A stretch of 64,000 nucleotides of DNA from Endozoicomonas sp. 4G (GCF_023822025.1 NZ_CP082909.1:3462001-3526000); one strand, 5' to 3'; positions 25,401-33,987 are shown, numbered from the stretch's first letter. Notes: generated by a model from the letters alone, not told the origin. Numbers and translations: made by a program.

Positions 25401-25873
25401 GCAGAAAAGATCTGGAAATGCCCAGGGCTTAGCAAAAATTGCTGTTTCTCCGTAAGACGCAAAATCGGCCCTATCAGGGTGTATGAATTGGTCATCCCAC
25501 CCGAACGAGTCTCTACTGCCAGTGAAACGGCGAATGTTGTGTTACTGGTCTTACCCTTGATATCTGCTTTTGAATGGCCAGACCAAAATTTAGGAAGCTG
25601 CAATAGGGATCGAGTATCCTCATCCAAATAAACTGCCACTTCACTGGGTACGATATAACCATTGGGGATTTTCTCGGCATTTCCCTGCTCAACCAACATG
25701 TTTAAAGCAATGTGCTGATAAGTTATCCAACCTTCAGCTCTGCCTGCTTCAATCTTCTGGTAGATTTCCGCCGTTGTATAAAAGTTCAACCCTTCAAAGT
25801 CAGCTTTAAAAGAATAGCTTTCCTGCTTCTCCGAAGTGCCTCTGATTTTTTCAAGCCAACTTTTTATTCCCAT
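22409..25873 (-). CDS. zorD: Zorya type I defence protein ZorD (SNF2 helicase plus Mrr-like nuclease)
   Basis: 1154 residues. The N-terminal 460 residues are family-specific and of unknown fold. The SNF2 motor follows: Walker A ADDMGLGKT (493-501), DEAQ box at 633-636 (VVFDEAQNIKNP), ATGTPVENS, and motif VI DRVYRIGQTKDV. The last 110 residues are an Mrr-type PD-(D/E)xK nuclease with GPDYGAD (Asp1045/Asp1049) and the QSK triad (Gln1062-Lys1064). ZorD is the effector thought to degrade invading phage DNA. The ATG abuts the zorC stop. All motifs look intact, so the effector should be active. Confidence 0.92.
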   Translation of the reverse strand: MGIKSWLEKIRGTSEKQESYSFKADFEGLNFYTTAEIYQKIEAGRAEGWITYQHIALNMLVEQGNAEKIPNGYIVPSEVAVYLDEDTRSLLQLPKFWSGHSKADIKGKTSNTTFAVSLAVETRSGGMTNSYTLIGPILRLTEKQQFLLSPGHFQIFSALEKHRDSDKNEFENLSLILAIQSGRRQGAKVDIGPFEKLEVKAPDNISLAVETDAEGNLLLTPQMGQEASNDKIQKVLGQFENQAATALRVGEEIILFDEAKLKAVHEILDNRVVPKKRVKEFLENPTAFIDASLVDLDLGFSHRVKGATAFKHAYFGDTDGSGIDWFGASASSSSDVYPPTTLSEKIEDIETLGQVREKIEDAWKTGAQEIEHNGQVYDISSREAVNEALGKAEARISLGYSGESEGSDTFEEDIEELVNNELDHPENSVVDIELNDEDLDIESLAVGHGIQDILYPESSLNWSHYDRKPFPHQLTGVQWLVGLSQIAEGGLLADDMGLGKTFMALSAIDQIYQLQPAEATKKPALVVAPLSLLENWKDEVDKTFSEPPFKSTVILQSNADLNTYRSGGVEIRNQDLSSDEDGIAEIKYSLKIGPGFGPDRLDLPERLVITTYQTLRDYQFSLCKIDWGMVVFDEAQNIKNPNALQTRAAKGLKADFKLVATGTPVENSLVDFWCLMDTACPGHLSNYQDFRQRYVSPIVQAAGDEVEEIRARIGRELRLKVGSLMLRRVKEDELEGLPKKTVYVGIQGDDWSYMDVLGSEMEGMQLELYNSSIQGQTEAEANQVLSSLQRLRDVTLHPRLADRGRLDTPRQKAELKSLFNESAKMQSLLLCLDEIQRRGEKCIIFAVNKRLQAFLSLALGIWFKLGPLTVINGDAKAVAKRGSSPTRKSMIQDFEAVKGFNIIIMSPVAAGVGLTVVGANNVIHFERHWNPAKEAQATDRVYRIGQTKDVSIYVPILHHPELESFDANLHRLLSKKISLKDAVVTSEQVIPTPSGFGENTFVPEHRICAEDLIRISWQQFESLCCILIARSQNANQSWLTQSGPDYGADAVVLTDNEGFLIQSKHTKNANYDGYKAITEVYSSKVKYEGKLQREFDNVLLMTTARKLSAKTRKVAKEYKVQVLAYGHISELLEKHAVTFKQVLDFLSKSRLNVD

Positions 25874-27322
25874 TTAGATAATCCCTGTTTGGCGCTTGAA
25901 TAGCCGATAGTCACTAGCAGAAAGTACATCTTGAGCGGTGACCCTAACACCTAGTTTTTTCAGTGTTTCAAGAGCATTTTTTTGCCAACTGAAATTAACT
26001 GGCTGATGAGTAATTTTAGCGACTGCTCCACAACCATGGCTTTCCATAAGGGTATTCAGACCAGCTGTCAATTCCGAGTAGGTCACCTTGGACTTGCCAT
26101 AGTTAAATACCACTGCTGAACCATGCAGTCTTGCATATATCCATAAATAGCAACTATGGCTTCCCTCAAGAAAGTGAGCTTGACCATTAGCCAACTGGAC
26201 ATATATCAAAGACTTATCGCCACTCTGAACAACAGAATATTCAGGAAGGTGTTTTGCTTTATAGTTTAACTTCAAATATTTTTCTGCAGAACGGGAAAGA
26301 TAAAGACGAGTATGACTTACCAATTTTTTATCATCCAGACCTTCCAGAAACCTTTTACGAGAAGGAAACATTCTTCGTAGCTCTTCCTGACCAGGCTGGT
26401 TTGAAAAATTCTCCAGAGCTTCCAGGAATAGCCTTAAATCCAGCTTGGATAACCACCCTTGCACTACTCGATGCAAGCCCTGATCCAACTGACTCCACCA
26501 CTTCTGAAATTTAGGGTGGCTTTTAGGCACCCGAGGGTCGCCAGCAATAGCCATAACAACTTGGAGCCAGCTGTCATGAACACTCGTATTTGCAGCTCTG
26601 GAAATCAGAGTCTTTAAAACTCTGTGGCCGAGCAAACTGCGCTCATCATAAGGGGCATCAAAAACGGAAGGCCTTTGCACTTCCTCCAACAACTGATGTG
26701 GCTCATTGAGAGGTATGGACTTAAGTTGCTCAACATAATAAATATTCACGGCCAAGGTCATAAAACGGCCTGATATATAACGATCCAACCCTAAATGTAC
26801 AACCTGATTCTGAAATTCACGCTGTGCTTTGATTGCTTCCTGGGCCAACCATTTTGGTCCATCAATTCCATACAGATAATCATGAAAGGGTTTCTTGAGG
26901 TTCCGCTTAGGCAAATTTTCCAAAAGCCAGGCACCAACGGCTTTATAATCACCCGATTGGTCATAGTGTGTCAGATAATACTGCTCCACTGACTTCAAAA
27001 ATAGAGTACTGGGCACAGGCCTTAACTGACTGATTTTTTCCAAAACTCTCTGAGAAAATTTGACTTTTTCTGCCATTTTGGAGCTCAACAACAAAGATAG
27101 AGCTCGAACCTTGATAGGAGAGTCAAGCACTGCCTCCAAGTTCTGGTCTTGCTCAACACTATTCCAGAGCGATCCAAAAACAGCTTTGAATTTATCATTT
27201 CCGGTTCCCGCTTTTTCGGCGATGACCTTTAACTCTTGCTCCAGCTCTCTCATAGCCTCGAGCTTTGCACCAAAAGGCCTATCCGGCAATGAAAATCGGA
27301 GTCGGTTAATATTGATTTTCAT
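25874..27322 (-). CDS. zorC: Zorya type I defence protein ZorC
   Basis: 482 residues. ZorC is a type I Zorya component thought to sense or bind DNA together with ZorD. The C-terminal part carries the EH-signature region (QLANGQAHFLEGSHSCYLW then YARLHGSAVVFNYG), which marks ZorC. The rest is helical and without named domain. It overlaps zorB by four bases (ATGA) and abuts zorD, so the four genes are clearly one transcript. Identification leans on both the motif and the operon context. Confidence 0.88.
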   Translation of the reverse strand: MKININRLRFSLPDRPFGAKLEAMRELEQELKVIAEKAGTGNDKFKAVFGSLWNSVEQDQNLEAVLDSPIKVRALSLLLSSKMAEKVKFSQRVLEKISQLRPVPSTLFLKSVEQYYLTHYDQSGDYKAVGAWLLENLPKRNLKKPFHDYLYGIDGPKWLAQEAIKAQREFQNQVVHLGLDRYISGRFMTLAVNIYYVEQLKSIPLNEPHQLLEEVQRPSVFDAPYDERSLLGHRVLKTLISRAANTSVHDSWLQVVMAIAGDPRVPKSHPKFQKWWSQLDQGLHRVVQGWLSKLDLRLFLEALENFSNQPGQEELRRMFPSRKRFLEGLDDKKLVSHTRLYLSRSAEKYLKLNYKAKHLPEYSVVQSGDKSLIYVQLANGQAHFLEGSHSCYLWIYARLHGSAVVFNYGKSKVTYSELTAGLNTLMESHGCGAVAKITHQPVNFSWQKNALETLKKLGVRVTAQDVLSASDYRLFKRQTGII

Positions 27323-28068
27323 CGATCGGCAACGCCTTCAAGATCTGTAATAGAGGGACGCTTTACAGTAAAACGCAAATCGATGCGACGATTCCGCCTT
27401 CTTTGCTCCGGTGTTTTTTCAATCTCCTGAACTCTTCGTGAAGCAGCATAACCACTAACAGAAAACAGTTTTTGATCAAAAGCGTTAGTCATCTCATCAA
27501 AATGAGGTGTCAGGGCAAGGTTATTAATCCAGTATTCCCATAGAGATATTGCACGGAAAGACGAGAGTCCCCAGTTACCTTTAACCCTTCTGGAAGGCCA
27601 GCTGTCTGTATGGCCTTCAATGAAAACAGTATCCAGATACTCAAACCTCATTAGATCGCTGTCGTCACCAAACGGCTGATTGATAGCCCTGTGCAATGCT
27701 TGTCCGATAGCCTCAACCGATCTCTGTGTATCCGAAGCTTTGGGTATATCATAACTGTTGGAAGCAAATGCCAGTGTCGACTCTGGGATACGTAGCACTG
27801 TATCGTTATCTGTAATCTCAACCAGAATATTCTGAGATTCAAGTTCCTCTTTCACCTCATAAAGGATCTCCTTGCGAGCTTTCTCCGCATTTCTAAGATC
27901 CTCAATATCCCTCTGAATAATTTTTTGTGTCTGCGTCAACTCTATAATCAGTGCCACTGCCGCCAGGATAAAAACCACCAACAGAGCTGACATCAAGTCT
28001 GAAAATGAAAGCCAGTATGGATTTTCTTCATCGACAGAGGCTGCCTTATGATCGAAACGCTTTTTCAT
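27319..28068 (-). CDS. zorB: Zorya defence protein ZorB (MotB/OmpA-like stator)
   Basis: 249 residues. A single membrane helix (about 22-43) contains the conserved Asp24 in LSFSDLMSALLVVF, the MotB-type ion-binding residue. A short coiled-coil linker follows, then an OmpA-like peptidoglycan-binding domain with VFIEGHTDSWP and RRNRRIDLRF. With ZorA it forms an ion-driven rotary motor in the inner membrane that signals phage attack to ZorC and ZorD. It starts one base after the zorA stop. Confidence 0.92.
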   Translation of the reverse strand: MKKRFDHKAASVDEENPYWLSFSDLMSALLVVFILAAVALIIELTQTQKIIQRDIEDLRNAEKARKEILYEVKEELESQNILVEITDNDTVLRIPESTLAFASNSYDIPKASDTQRSVEAIGQALHRAINQPFGDDSDLMRFEYLDTVFIEGHTDSWPSRRVKGNWGLSSFRAISLWEYWINNLALTPHFDEMTNAFDQKLFSVSGYAASRRVQEIEKTPEQRRRNRRIDLRFTVKRPSITDLEGVADR

Positions 28069-28069
28069 A

Positions 28070-30160
28070 TCAGCGCCCCAGTTTCATTTCAATCTCGTCA
28101 ACAACACCAGACAGTGCCTGAGCTGCAGTATTCATCGTAGCTGCATACTGGTTAGTACCTTCCGCCCAAACATTCAGATGCCTTGTCGTCTGGCTATTAG
28201 CCTGAGTGGCGTACTCTTCGAGTAGATTGGTCATTTTTGCAGCCAGTTCTTCTACATTCTGCTTAAGACTATTAACGTAGTGGAGCTGGTGCTCAGACAT
28301 CTTATCGAAAGAATCATTAGCTAACTCAACAACGTTCTGCAACTTACCAATGACTACTTTAAACTGTGCTGCATCCTGCACAAGTTGAGAACGCAGAGTA
28401 TTCATTTGCTGACTGCTGATGTGATTTTGCTCAGCCAGCTTTCCTGTATTTTCTACAGCCATAGTTACAGCATTCGACAACTGATCACCCGTGGCCCTGA
28501 TTTGAGAGCCAAATGCACTCACACTCTCAGCCGATGCATTGAGTTCAGACGCAGTAGCCTTCATATTGCTAGAAGCCTCTGCGCTGGCCCTAACAGAACT
28601 ATCAATACTGCTTTGAAGTGCACGCCCCTGATCTAACAGATGGTTCGAAGCATTGATCTGGGTTTGCATGCCTTGCTCAATACGTTCAAGCAACTGATCT
28701 GTCCCCTGTTTGATCGCACTGGTTTGCTCTACAAAAACCTGATTCCTCTGAGCTTCTCGATCTGCTGCATCCTGCTGATGTTGAGAGAACGTCTGGTTTA
28801 CAGCCCCCAGTTTATGTTTCACAAACTCAACCATCATATCGTTCTGTTGTTTAGTACTGGCCACCAGGTACTCTACCTGAGTAGATATTTTCTCAACCAG
28901 AGCCTCTTCACGTTGATGAGCAGCTTCTTCCCGGCGATTTAGCTCACTTGACATATTCCCCATATGATCTTGAACAAACTGGGCCATAACCCTTTTCTGT
29001 TCATTTCCCTGCTCAACCAGTTGAGATACCTGCAATGAAATGGAACTCACCAGCTCTTGCTCCCTTTCACCAGAAGCATTTTGAGAAGCTTCTAACTTAC
29101 CGATAAAAGCTGTCATGGACGTATTCAGGCTATCCAGTGCTGCATTCACTTTGTCTGAAGTCTGATCCATCGCCTGTCGTTGCTGAGCCCCCTGCTCACC
29201 AAACTTATCCATAAAGCGCTCTACTAGCCCTTCCAGAGCTTTCTGATTGCTATCAGAAGTCTCATCTACCAGTTTATTAATGGCAGGAGCCATAATTTTT
29301 TCCAGACTGGCTTCCAACCCGGTTCGAATACCGGCTGTCACCCCAAACAGTGACTCCTGCATTTTTTCACCAATTTGCTCCGCCAAACCCTGAAGGCTTA
29401 CTCTGGATTGCTCTCCATCCTCAGCAATTCGTTGCAGCTGGCTTTCTGCACTTAGACGTGGAAACAGCTTATCAATCGTCTCTTGAACAATGGTGATATC
29501 TTTCTTGATACGCCTCTCAATGAACTTCTCGCCAAAGTTAAACAGAACACTGAGTAATACCCCCCAAACCGAAGTCATGAACGCAAATTTAGCACCATTG
29601 ATGACACCTGCAATACCACCTTTCATCTCTTCGATAGAAACATTGCTGGCAATATTGAGTTCAGACAGCCCCAACTGCAGACCAACAAAAGTACCAATGA
29701 CGCCCAGAGCAGTAAGAAAGCCTGGAACAGCAGCCAGCATACGGCTCTCGGTAATACCCGATGCCAGCGTTGAGCTGTTAAAGAAATAAGCTGCGTCGTA
29801 GGTGTTATAGAGGTAGGTTCGGTCATGCTCCTGAACCTCAACCAAGGTTTCATCAAACTCAAGCCAAAGATGGCCTTCATCGCCCTCAACTTCTTGGGCT
29901 CTCTCTCTGAGTTCCTCTCGGCTTGCCGCAATTGTATTGTAATTCTGATCAGCAAGAAGTCCTCGCAACCAATGGATTTTTCGGTTAGCTCGCCGCGCTT
30001 GCCTGACGGAATAACCAATAAATACAACAGTCAGAACAATAAGAAGAAAAACGAACCAGGCACTAAGCTCCGGCCCAGTAGCAGGGAAGCCATTCAACAA
30101 AGTGCCCCACTCAGGCACCAACTGTCCAAGGTCTAGAGAACCGATCGATTCAGAAGCCAT
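28070..30160 (-). CDS. zorA: Zorya defence protein ZorA (MotA/ExbB-like motor with long tail)
   Basis: 696 residues. Membrane helices lie at about 33-52, 142-165 (MLAAVPGFLTALGVIGTFVGLQLGL) and 190-210, in the MotA/TolQ/ExbB order. From about residue 220 to the end the protein is a very long alpha-helical tail rich in Gln, Ser and Glu heptads (for example QNASGEREQELVSSISLQVS, and repeated ERREEAAHQREEALVEK-type segments). This tail is the hallmark of ZorA and projects into the cytoplasm in known systems. It is the first gene of the operon; a TATAAT promoter element lies 39 bp upstream. Confidence 0.93.
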   Translation of the reverse strand: MASESIGSLDLGQLVPEWGTLLNGFPATGPELSAWFVFLLIVLTVVFIGYSVRQARRANRKIHWLRGLLADQNYNTIAASREELRERAQEVEGDEGHLWLEFDETLVEVQEHDRTYLYNTYDAAYFFNSSTLASGITESRMLAAVPGFLTALGVIGTFVGLQLGLSELNIASNVSIEEMKGGIAGVINGAKFAFMTSVWGVLLSVLFNFGEKFIERRIKKDITIVQETIDKLFPRLSAESQLQRIAEDGEQSRVSLQGLAEQIGEKMQESLFGVTAGIRTGLEASLEKIMAPAINKLVDETSDSNQKALEGLVERFMDKFGEQGAQQRQAMDQTSDKVNAALDSLNTSMTAFIGKLEASQNASGEREQELVSSISLQVSQLVEQGNEQKRVMAQFVQDHMGNMSSELNRREEAAHQREEALVEKISTQVEYLVASTKQQNDMMVEFVKHKLGAVNQTFSQHQQDAADREAQRNQVFVEQTSAIKQGTDQLLERIEQGMQTQINASNHLLDQGRALQSSIDSSVRASAEASSNMKATASELNASAESVSAFGSQIRATGDQLSNAVTMAVENTGKLAEQNHISSQQMNTLRSQLVQDAAQFKVVIGKLQNVVELANDSFDKMSEHQLHYVNSLKQNVEELAAKMTNLLEEYATQANSQTTRHLNVWAEGTNQYAATMNTAAQALSGVVDEIEMKLGR

Positions 30161-30198
30161 TCAAATTTCCGAGAGTCAAAAAAAACGAGCAGCCGCAT

Positions 30199-30204
30199 AT
30201 TATA
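30199..30204 (-). promoter_or_regulatory. candidate -10 element of the zor operon
   Basis: On the minus strand the sequence reads GTCG-TATAAT-ATGCGG, a perfect -10 hexamer 39 bp before the zorA ATG. The -35 region at 16-18 bp spacing is poor, being AT-rich with no TTGACA. The element may therefore need an activator or be weak. Confidence 0.5.
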
Positions 30205-30612
30205 CGACAACATTAGGTCATAATGATTAAATTAATAAACTGTATGACCCTATCCGAGCAAAATTTAAGACACATTGCTCAGACAATGTACCTTTTTTGG
30301 GTCTATGGATCCTTCTACTACCACTAATATGTATCTGCATGGCAAAAATACATGCCCGCAGTGAAAAATTCACCTGTGAATCACCACAGTGATCCGTAGC
30401 AAAAGAAAACCGTTTTCTCGAATTCAACCATTAACACCGATAGAAATGCCTATAAGGAATTTCATATGAGTCCCTTTGACCCTCAGTCATAGGCAGAAAC
30501 AGAAAATAGTCGTATAGCCTACCTTAAACCACAGGTGTGATTAAATAATGTTCATGCGCTTACCCCAGATCGTGACTGATACAATTTTAAAACCGAATTC
30601 TTTCAACCTTTA

Positions 30613-30626
30613 TTGATCCCTGTCAA
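30613..30626 (+). promoter_or_regulatory. FNR/Anr-type box upstream of dcuC
   Basis: TTGAT-CCCT-GTCAA matches the FNR consensus TTGAT-N4-ATCAA at nine of ten defined bases. It lies 60 bp before the dcuC start, a spacing that suits class II activation with a start site near 30655-30661. dcuC is FNR-activated in E. coli, so oxygen control here is likely. Confidence 0.65.
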
Positions 30627-30685
30627 AACAGACCAGTGCCGCATACTTAACATATGCAGCAACTCAAACAGTCTGGAGCAGCCTA

Positions 30686-32056
30686 ATGCTGGAGCTACTG
30701 GTCGGTGCAATTGTCGTAATTTTTGTCGCACGTTTTATTTTAAAGGGCTGCAATCCCCAGGGGGTACTTTTCGGCGGAGCCATCGCACTGTTTATTTTTA
30801 CCATTCTTCAGGGCGGCTCGATTATGCCTGAAGGAGTGAAAAGCACCGGCATTCTCTGGCTGGATATTTTTGAATACATCAAGTTCATGTTTATGGACCG
30901 TGCCGGTGGCCTGGGTATGATCATCATGGCTTTGTGTGGGTTTGCCGCTTACATGACCAAAGTCGGAGCCAATGAAGTAGTTGTCGACTTGTTCACTAAG
31001 CCCCTGGCCCGGCTGAAGTCGCCCTACATTTTGCTGTTTTCCGCTTTCCTGGTCGGTAGCCTTTTGTCTCTGGCGGTATCCAGTGCCACAGGGCTGGGGG
31101 TTCTGCTAATGGCCACCCTGTTCCCTGTTCTGACCCGCTTAGGTATAAGTCGACTGTCTGCTACTGCCGCTATGGCAACTACGGCTTCTATCAGTTTCTC
31201 TCCCACTTCTTCAGACAGTATTGTCGCTGCCCAGAGTGTTGGAGTTTCTCTTAATGAGTATGTGTTCTCCATGCAGTGGCCGGCAGCAATGCCAGCCATT
31301 ATCGCTATCGGTATTGGTCATATTATTTGGCAAAAATACATGGATCAGAAACACGGGCTAACGGGCGGGGAATCTGTAGAGGTCGAACAATCACTGGATA
31401 TTATTGCACCTCGTTACTATGCCTTGTTTCCATTTCTGCCGGTTATTTTCGTCACGCTGTTTGGCAGCGGCCTGATTGCTGGCCTTGAGCTGGAGGTGGT
31501 GACCATCCTGCTCATCTGTATTTTTATCGTGATGCTGGTAGAAATGATCCGACACAGAGACAGCGATGTTGTTTTTGGTGGTATGAAGCATTGTTTTGAA
31601 AAGATGGGCGAGGCCTTTTCCAATGTAGTAACCCTGCTGATTGCAGCCGGTGTGTTCTCTCAAGGTCTGGTGGCTTCCGGCGTTATTGACAATCTTCTGG
31701 GACTGACAAGCAATATGGGGTTTGGCCCGGTCTTAATCATGTTGTTCTTTGTCGCTATCACTCTGATTGCTTCCATTATCATGGGGTCAGGTAACGCCCC
31801 TTTCTACGCTTTTGTCGAGTTGATTCCTGCTATTGCTATGAAAATGGGCATCAACCCAGCGTTCCTGATTTTGCCCATGCAACAGGCTTCAAATGCAGGC
31901 CGGGGCATGTCTCCTGTTGCTGGCGTTATTGTCGCAACAGCCGGTATTGCTCAGGTATCGCCGATGGATCTGGTAAAACGCACCATTCCACCCCTGGCAT
32001 TTGGTCTGGTGGTGAACATTGTGATCACCCTCTTCTACTTACCAATCTACCCATAA
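30686..32056 (+). CDS. dcuC: anaerobic C4-dicarboxylate transporter DcuC
   Basis: 456 residues with 12 or more hydrophobic helices. DcuC exports succinate or exchanges C4-dicarboxylates under anaerobic growth. The start (MLELLVGAIVVIFVARFILKG), the SSATGLGVLLMATLFP and ATTASISFSPTSSD segments, and the C-terminal MQQASNAGRGMSPVAGVI helix are all typical of DcuC. The ATG has GGAG seven bases upstream. The FNR-type box supports anaerobic expression. It is followed by pepT after 106 bp on the same strand. Confidence 0.93.
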   Translation: MLELLVGAIVVIFVARFILKGCNPQGVLFGGAIALFIFTILQGGSIMPEGVKSTGILWLDIFEYIKFMFMDRAGGLGMIIMALCGFAAYMTKVGANEVVVDLFTKPLARLKSPYILLFSAFLVGSLLSLAVSSATGLGVLLMATLFPVLTRLGISRLSATAAMATTASISFSPTSSDSIVAAQSVGVSLNEYVFSMQWPAAMPAIIAIGIGHIIWQKYMDQKHGLTGGESVEVEQSLDIIAPRYYALFPFLPVIFVTLFGSGLIAGLELEVVTILLICIFIVMLVEMIRHRDSDVVFGGMKHCFEKMGEAFSNVVTLLIAAGVFSQGLVASGVIDNLLGLTSNMGFGPVLIMLFFVAITLIASIIMGSGNAPFYAFVELIPAIAMKMGINPAFLILPMQQASNAGRGMSPVAGVIVATAGIAQVSPMDLVKRTIPPLAFGLVVNIVITLFYLPIYP

Positions 32057-32162
32057 ACAGCCACTGACTTGAAAAAATAGCGCAAGGTGGTTGCTGGTAC
32101 TCCGGCACTGCTTGCGCACAAACGATTCTTTTACTTAATGACCCAACAGGGAGCTGAAAGTT

Positions 32163-33401
32163 ATGTCAAAACTGCTCGATCGCTTTTTGGAATATGTCCG
32201 TATAGATACCCAATCCAACCCGGATCACTCAGCCACTCCCAGCACTGAAAAACAGTGGAACCTGGCCAGATATCTGCAAAATGAACTGGAAACTATGGGC
32301 CTTACCGATGTCGTACTGGATGAGCACTGCTATCTGTCGGCCAGACTGCCCACCAACACAGAAACCGCAGCGCCTGTGATTGGCTTTATCGCTCATATGG
32401 ATACCGCCCCGGATTTTTCAGGTCATCAGGTCAACCCACAGATTATTAAAAACTACGACGGCAAAGCCATTGAACTCGGCCAACAGTTCACCCTATGTCC
32501 TTCAGAGTTCCCGGAGCTGGATAATTGCCTGAACAAAACTCTGATCACTACCGATGGCTCTACCTTGCTGGGCGCAGATAATAAAGCAGGTATTGCTGAA
32601 ATACTTACCGCTGTTGACTACTTAATAGCCCACCCAGAAATTCCCCATGCCGAAATTCGTATTGGCTTTACTCCTGATGAAGAAATTGGCAGGGGTGCAA
32701 ACTTGTTTGATGTCGGCAGTTTTGGTGCAGACTTCGCCTATACAATTGATGGAGGGCCACTGGGCGAGTTCCAGTACGAGAACTTCAACGCTTCAGCTGC
32801 TAAAATCAACGTGACTGGCCAAAGTGTTCATCCGGGACATGCGAAAAACAAGTTGGTGAATGCCATGCTCATCGCTGCTGAGTTTATCGGTGAAATGCCC
32901 TCAGACGAGACACCTCAGACTACCGAAGGTTATCAAGGTTTTTACCACCTTAAGACCATGGAAAGCTCAGTGACAGAAACCACGATGAACTGGATCATCA
33001 GAGACTTTGATCCGGAAAAACAGACAGCTCGCAAACAATTCATCACTGACAAAGTCGCTGAATTCAACTATCGATATGGTGAGCACAGGCTCTCCCTGGA
33101 ATTAACCGATAACTACCGCAACATGCGTGAAGTGATTGAACCTAAGAAAGATATTATCAACCTGGCTATCAAGGCCATAGAAACTGCAGAAGTTAGACCT
33201 GTAATCATTCCTATCCGGGGTGGTACCGACGGTGCCAGACTTTCCTTTAAAGGACTGCCCTGCCCCAATATTTTCACCGGCGGTTACAATTTCCATGGAC
33301 CCTATGAGTTTATCTGTCTGGAAGACATGGAAAAAACCGTCGAAGTGCTGGTGAATATTGCCCAGCTAGCTCCCCAGACGTTTAATAATCACGAACACTG
33401 A
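32163..33401 (+). CDS. pepT: peptidase T (tripeptide aminopeptidase)
   Basis: 412 residues, M20B metallopeptidase that removes the N-terminal residue of tripeptides in the cytosol. Zn ligands are seen in GFIAHMDTAPDFSG (His and the catalytic Asp), LLGADNKAGIAE (bridging Asp), GFTPDEEIGRGA (general base Glu and ligand Glu), TIDGGPLGEF and the C-terminal NIFTGGYNFHGPYEF (His). The SD CAGGGAG precedes the ATG. pepT is FNR-regulated in Salmonella. Here it follows dcuC and may share its transcript. It ends at a strong hairpin. Confidence 0.96.
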   Translation: MSKLLDRFLEYVRIDTQSNPDHSATPSTEKQWNLARYLQNELETMGLTDVVLDEHCYLSARLPTNTETAAPVIGFIAHMDTAPDFSGHQVNPQIIKNYDGKAIELGQQFTLCPSEFPELDNCLNKTLITTDGSTLLGADNKAGIAEILTAVDYLIAHPEIPHAEIRIGFTPDEEIGRGANLFDVGSFGADFAYTIDGGPLGEFQYENFNASAAKINVTGQSVHPGHAKNKLVNAMLIAAEFIGEMPSDETPQTTEGYQGFYHLKTMESSVTETTMNWIIRDFDPEKQTARKQFITDKVAEFNYRYGEHRLSLELTDNYRNMREVIEPKKDIINLAIKAIETAEVRPVIIPIRGGTDGARLSFKGLPCPNIFTGGYNFHGPYEFICLEDMEKTVEVLVNIAQLAPQTFNNHEH

Positions 33402-33417
33402 TTACAAAAATTTTGTT

Positions 33418-33469
33418 TATACAGCTATTAAAAAAGACGTTATTAGACGTCTTTTTTAATAGCTGTATA
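33418..33469. terminator. long perfect inverted repeat after pepT, bidirectional terminator
   Basis: Arms 33418-33440 and 33447-33469 pair perfectly over 23 bp around a 6-nt loop (TATTAG). The arms contain A6 and T6 runs, so a core GACGT/ACGTC stem followed by U6 acts in both directions. It separates pepT (plus) from the rhodanese-like gene (minus). Confidence 0.85.
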
Positions 33470-33519
33470 AGACTCACCTTATCAGCATGATCGAGAACGC
33501 CCGCCATTCACTCCTATCA

Positions 33520-33987
33520 TCAATCTTTTTCCTTCTCTGGCTCCCGACTGACTACCTCTTCTGGTACCTGATCTGACTGAAGAGTGACCGGATAATCAAG
33601 TGCTAACCAGGAAAAGTAGCCATCCCTGAAAAAGAACACTCTCTTGTACCCCCAGAGTGCTGCAAGGTAACTCGCTACCGCTCCCCTCATGTGGTAAGTG
33701 CTGTTGCCATAGATGACAATAGGCGTCTTTTTATCCAGAGTATCAGGCGCAAATAGTTGTCTGAAACCGGCCCTGAGATCCAGGCTGTTAGACCGCTCAA
33801 TATGCCCCCATTGCCACTGTTGATAGGGCCTCACATCGATAAACAGGGCTCCCAGTTCATGAAGGCGCTTGGCCTGTTGTGAGTTGATGGTAACAACATT
33901 TTTGATATGGACTGGCGCTTCCTGGGCAGAGAGGAAGCAGGAGGTCAGGGCTAGAAAGCACCCCGCAAGATAAAAATTCCATTTCAT
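33520..33987 (-). CDS. exported rhodanese-fold protein lacking the catalytic Cys
   Basis: 155 residues with an N-terminal signal segment (about residues 4-21, containing LTSCFLSA, which could be a lipobox or a cleavage site). The rhodanese core includes LGALFIDVRPYQQWQWGHIERSNSLDLR and the loop IVIYGNSTYHMRGAVAS. In active sulfurtransferases this loop starts with Cys (C-x-x-x-x-R); here the position is Gly, so the enzyme should be inactive or act as a binding domain. The C-terminal GYKRVFFFRDGYFSWLALDYPV is typical. It stands alone between pepT and fliA. Confidence 0.8.
   Translation of the reverse strand: MKWNFYLAGCFLALTSCFLSAQEAPVHIKNVVTINSQQAKRLHELGALFIDVRPYQQWQWGHIERSNSLDLRAGFRQLFAPDTLDKKTPIVIYGNSTYHMRGAVASYLAALWGYKRVFFFRDGYFSWLALDYPVTLQSDQVPEEVVSREPEKEKD

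Larger units (their letters stand above)
30161..30685. other. 525-bp divergent intergenic region between zorA and dcuC
   Basis: No gene was found; the short frames lack ribosome sites. It carries the zorA -10 candidate at 30199-30204 on the minus strand and an FNR/Anr-type box at 30613-30626 serving dcuC. The middle (30240-30600) is AT-rich and shows no strong hairpin or repeat. A small RNA cannot be excluded. Confidence 0.55.

Noticed and set aside
22409-25873. Type I restriction or DISARM helicase as the identity of the large SNF2 protein
   Set aside because: No methylase or specificity gene is adjacent, and the MotA-MotB-EH-signature neighbours fix it as ZorD.
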